Shown piece by piece: positions 12,313 through 12,525 of a stretch of 12,525 bases of DNA; positions within the stretch are counted from its first letter, which is position 1, and each line of letters starts with the position of its first letter. Source of the DNA: Halovenus sp. (GTDB lineage Archaea > Halobacteriota > Halobacteria > Halobacteriales > Haloarculaceae); NCBI GenBank assembly GCA_028275145.1, contig JAQCNG010000189.1:1-12525 (forward strand), in the 5' to 3' direction. The notes below the pieces were generated by a model that ran no database searches, was not told the DNA's origin, and saw only the letters and a list, made by a program, of their open reading frames with translations. A program made the translations under genes and the position numbers.

Positions 12313-12319
12313 GGTTAAG
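12313..12319 (-). promoter_or_regulatory. Promoter of the SRPBCC/crotonase operon
   Basis: On the minus strand CTTAACC (12319 down to 12313) is centred about 27 bases before the ATG at 12289. Leaderless promoter pattern. Confidence 0.55.
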
Positions 12320-12378
12320 TGAACTGCCTCCGGGGCAAACCCTGTTCGCCTCAGACTGGCAGTAAACGGTCTCGTAAG

Positions 12379-12438
12379 CGGACACGGCCCGCGCGGCGAG
12401 TGTCCGACCATGTGGCGGGAGCGTGCGTGGGTCCGGAC
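12379..12438. promoter_or_regulatory. Dyad and palindrome in the divergent region before the DUF373 gene
   Basis: CGGACAC (12379-12385) and GTGTCCG (12400-12406) are a perfect 7-base inverted repeat with a 14-base spacer, centred at 12392.5, near the midpoint of the two divergent TATA elements. The perfect palindrome GTCCGGAC (12431-12438) lies just before the DUF373 promoter and reuses the same GTCCG half-site. Operator function is inferred. Nothing else is recognised in this gap. Confidence 0.4.
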
Positions 12439-12450
12439 GGCCGAAAACAG

Positions 12451-12456
12451 AATATA
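12451..12456 (+). promoter_or_regulatory. TATA box of the DUF373 gene
   Basis: AATATA (12451-12456) is centred about 27 bases before the ATG at 12480 and followed by GGGGGG (12457-12462). One of the best TATA matches in the window. Confidence 0.6.
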
Positions 12457-12479
12457 GGGGGGACATCCTAGTGTGTGAT

Positions 12480-12525
12480 ATGCTGCTGGTGCTGTGTGTC
12501 GACCGCGACAACGACCTCGGCCGGA
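12480..12525 (+). CDS. DUF373 family membrane protein, N-terminal 15 codons only
   Basis: The window ends 46 bases into this gene. The visible residues, MLLVLCVDRDNDLGR, match the conserved start of archaeal DUF373 proteins (LVLCVDRDxDLGRK). These are multi-pass membrane proteins of unknown function, usually about 350-400 residues long. The ATG is supported by a TATA box 27 bases upstream and by the motif itself. It is divergent from the SRPBCC/crotonase operon. With so few residues the call depends on one motif, but that motif is distinctive. Confidence 0.75.
   Translation, partial: MLLVLCVDRDNDLGR

Noticed and set aside
10851..12365. 504-codon plus-strand frame running from the ATPase gene through the crotonase and SRPBCC genes
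   Set aside because: It overlaps three well-supported genes, its product is Arg/Pro-rich with no domain, and it has no promoter of its own. Codon-bias shadow.
12410..12457. 15-codon ORF just before the DUF373 gene
   Set aside because: It runs through the DUF373 TATA box and stops inside it; no support beyond an ATG.

Overview
The window looks like a haloarchaeal (class Halobacteria) chromosome segment. It is GC-rich with strong third-position G/C, and its proteins are rich in Asp and Glu and poor in Lys. It encodes an archaeal transcription factor B and several proteins typical of haloarchaea (HAH_0734 family, HTR-like RecA-fold ATPase, DUF373). Nearly every gene has an AT-rich TATA-like element about 26-27 bases before its start codon, the mark of leaderless transcripts. 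No transposase, tRNA, rRNA, CRISPR array or phage gene was seen, and base usage is even, so this reads as chromosomal backbone with small lineage-specific genes.

Layout. 1-747: TFB missing its N-terminus, followed by a T-tract and a 31-base tandem repeat. 1007-1273: small membrane protein whose promoter is flanked by two dyads. 1355-2789 (minus): small winged-helix regulator, then a class I aminotransferase with its own promoter and a dyad over its BRE. 2926-4534 (plus): GIDE-like membrane protein and DUF3592-like membrane protein, joined by a 19-codon ORF that overlaps both. 4646-4864: 72-aa acidic protein. 4871-5002: 40-base tandem repeat that includes the 3' end of the next gene. 4988-6355 (minus): CNNM/CorC-type transporter with CBS domains. 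6503-6757: HAH_0734 family protein. 6822-7373: membrane-anchored DUF7524-like protein. 7393-10202 (minus): Tat-exported penicillin-acylase-family hydrolase translationally coupled to a four-helix membrane protein. 10324-11154: HTR-like ATPase with a degenerate P-loop. 11190-12289 (minus): SRPBCC protein coupled to an enoyl-CoA hydratase homologue. 12480-end: first 15 codons of a DUF373 membrane protein.

How the genes relate. Most are single-gene units. Three tight units stand out: the GIDE-like/DUF3592 pair, the acylase with its membrane partner, and the SRPBCC/enoyl-CoA hydratase pair. Each uses start/stop overlaps (ATGA or TGATG) and lacks a visible internal promoter. Three divergent intergenic regions and two other promoters hold inverted repeats placed like operators. 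I found no defence island or obvious new multi-gene machine. The most unusual points are the bridging mini-ORF, the 40-base array grown from a gene's stop region, the 31-base array behind tfb, and catalytic-residue losses in the ATPase and the enoyl-CoA hydratase homologue.
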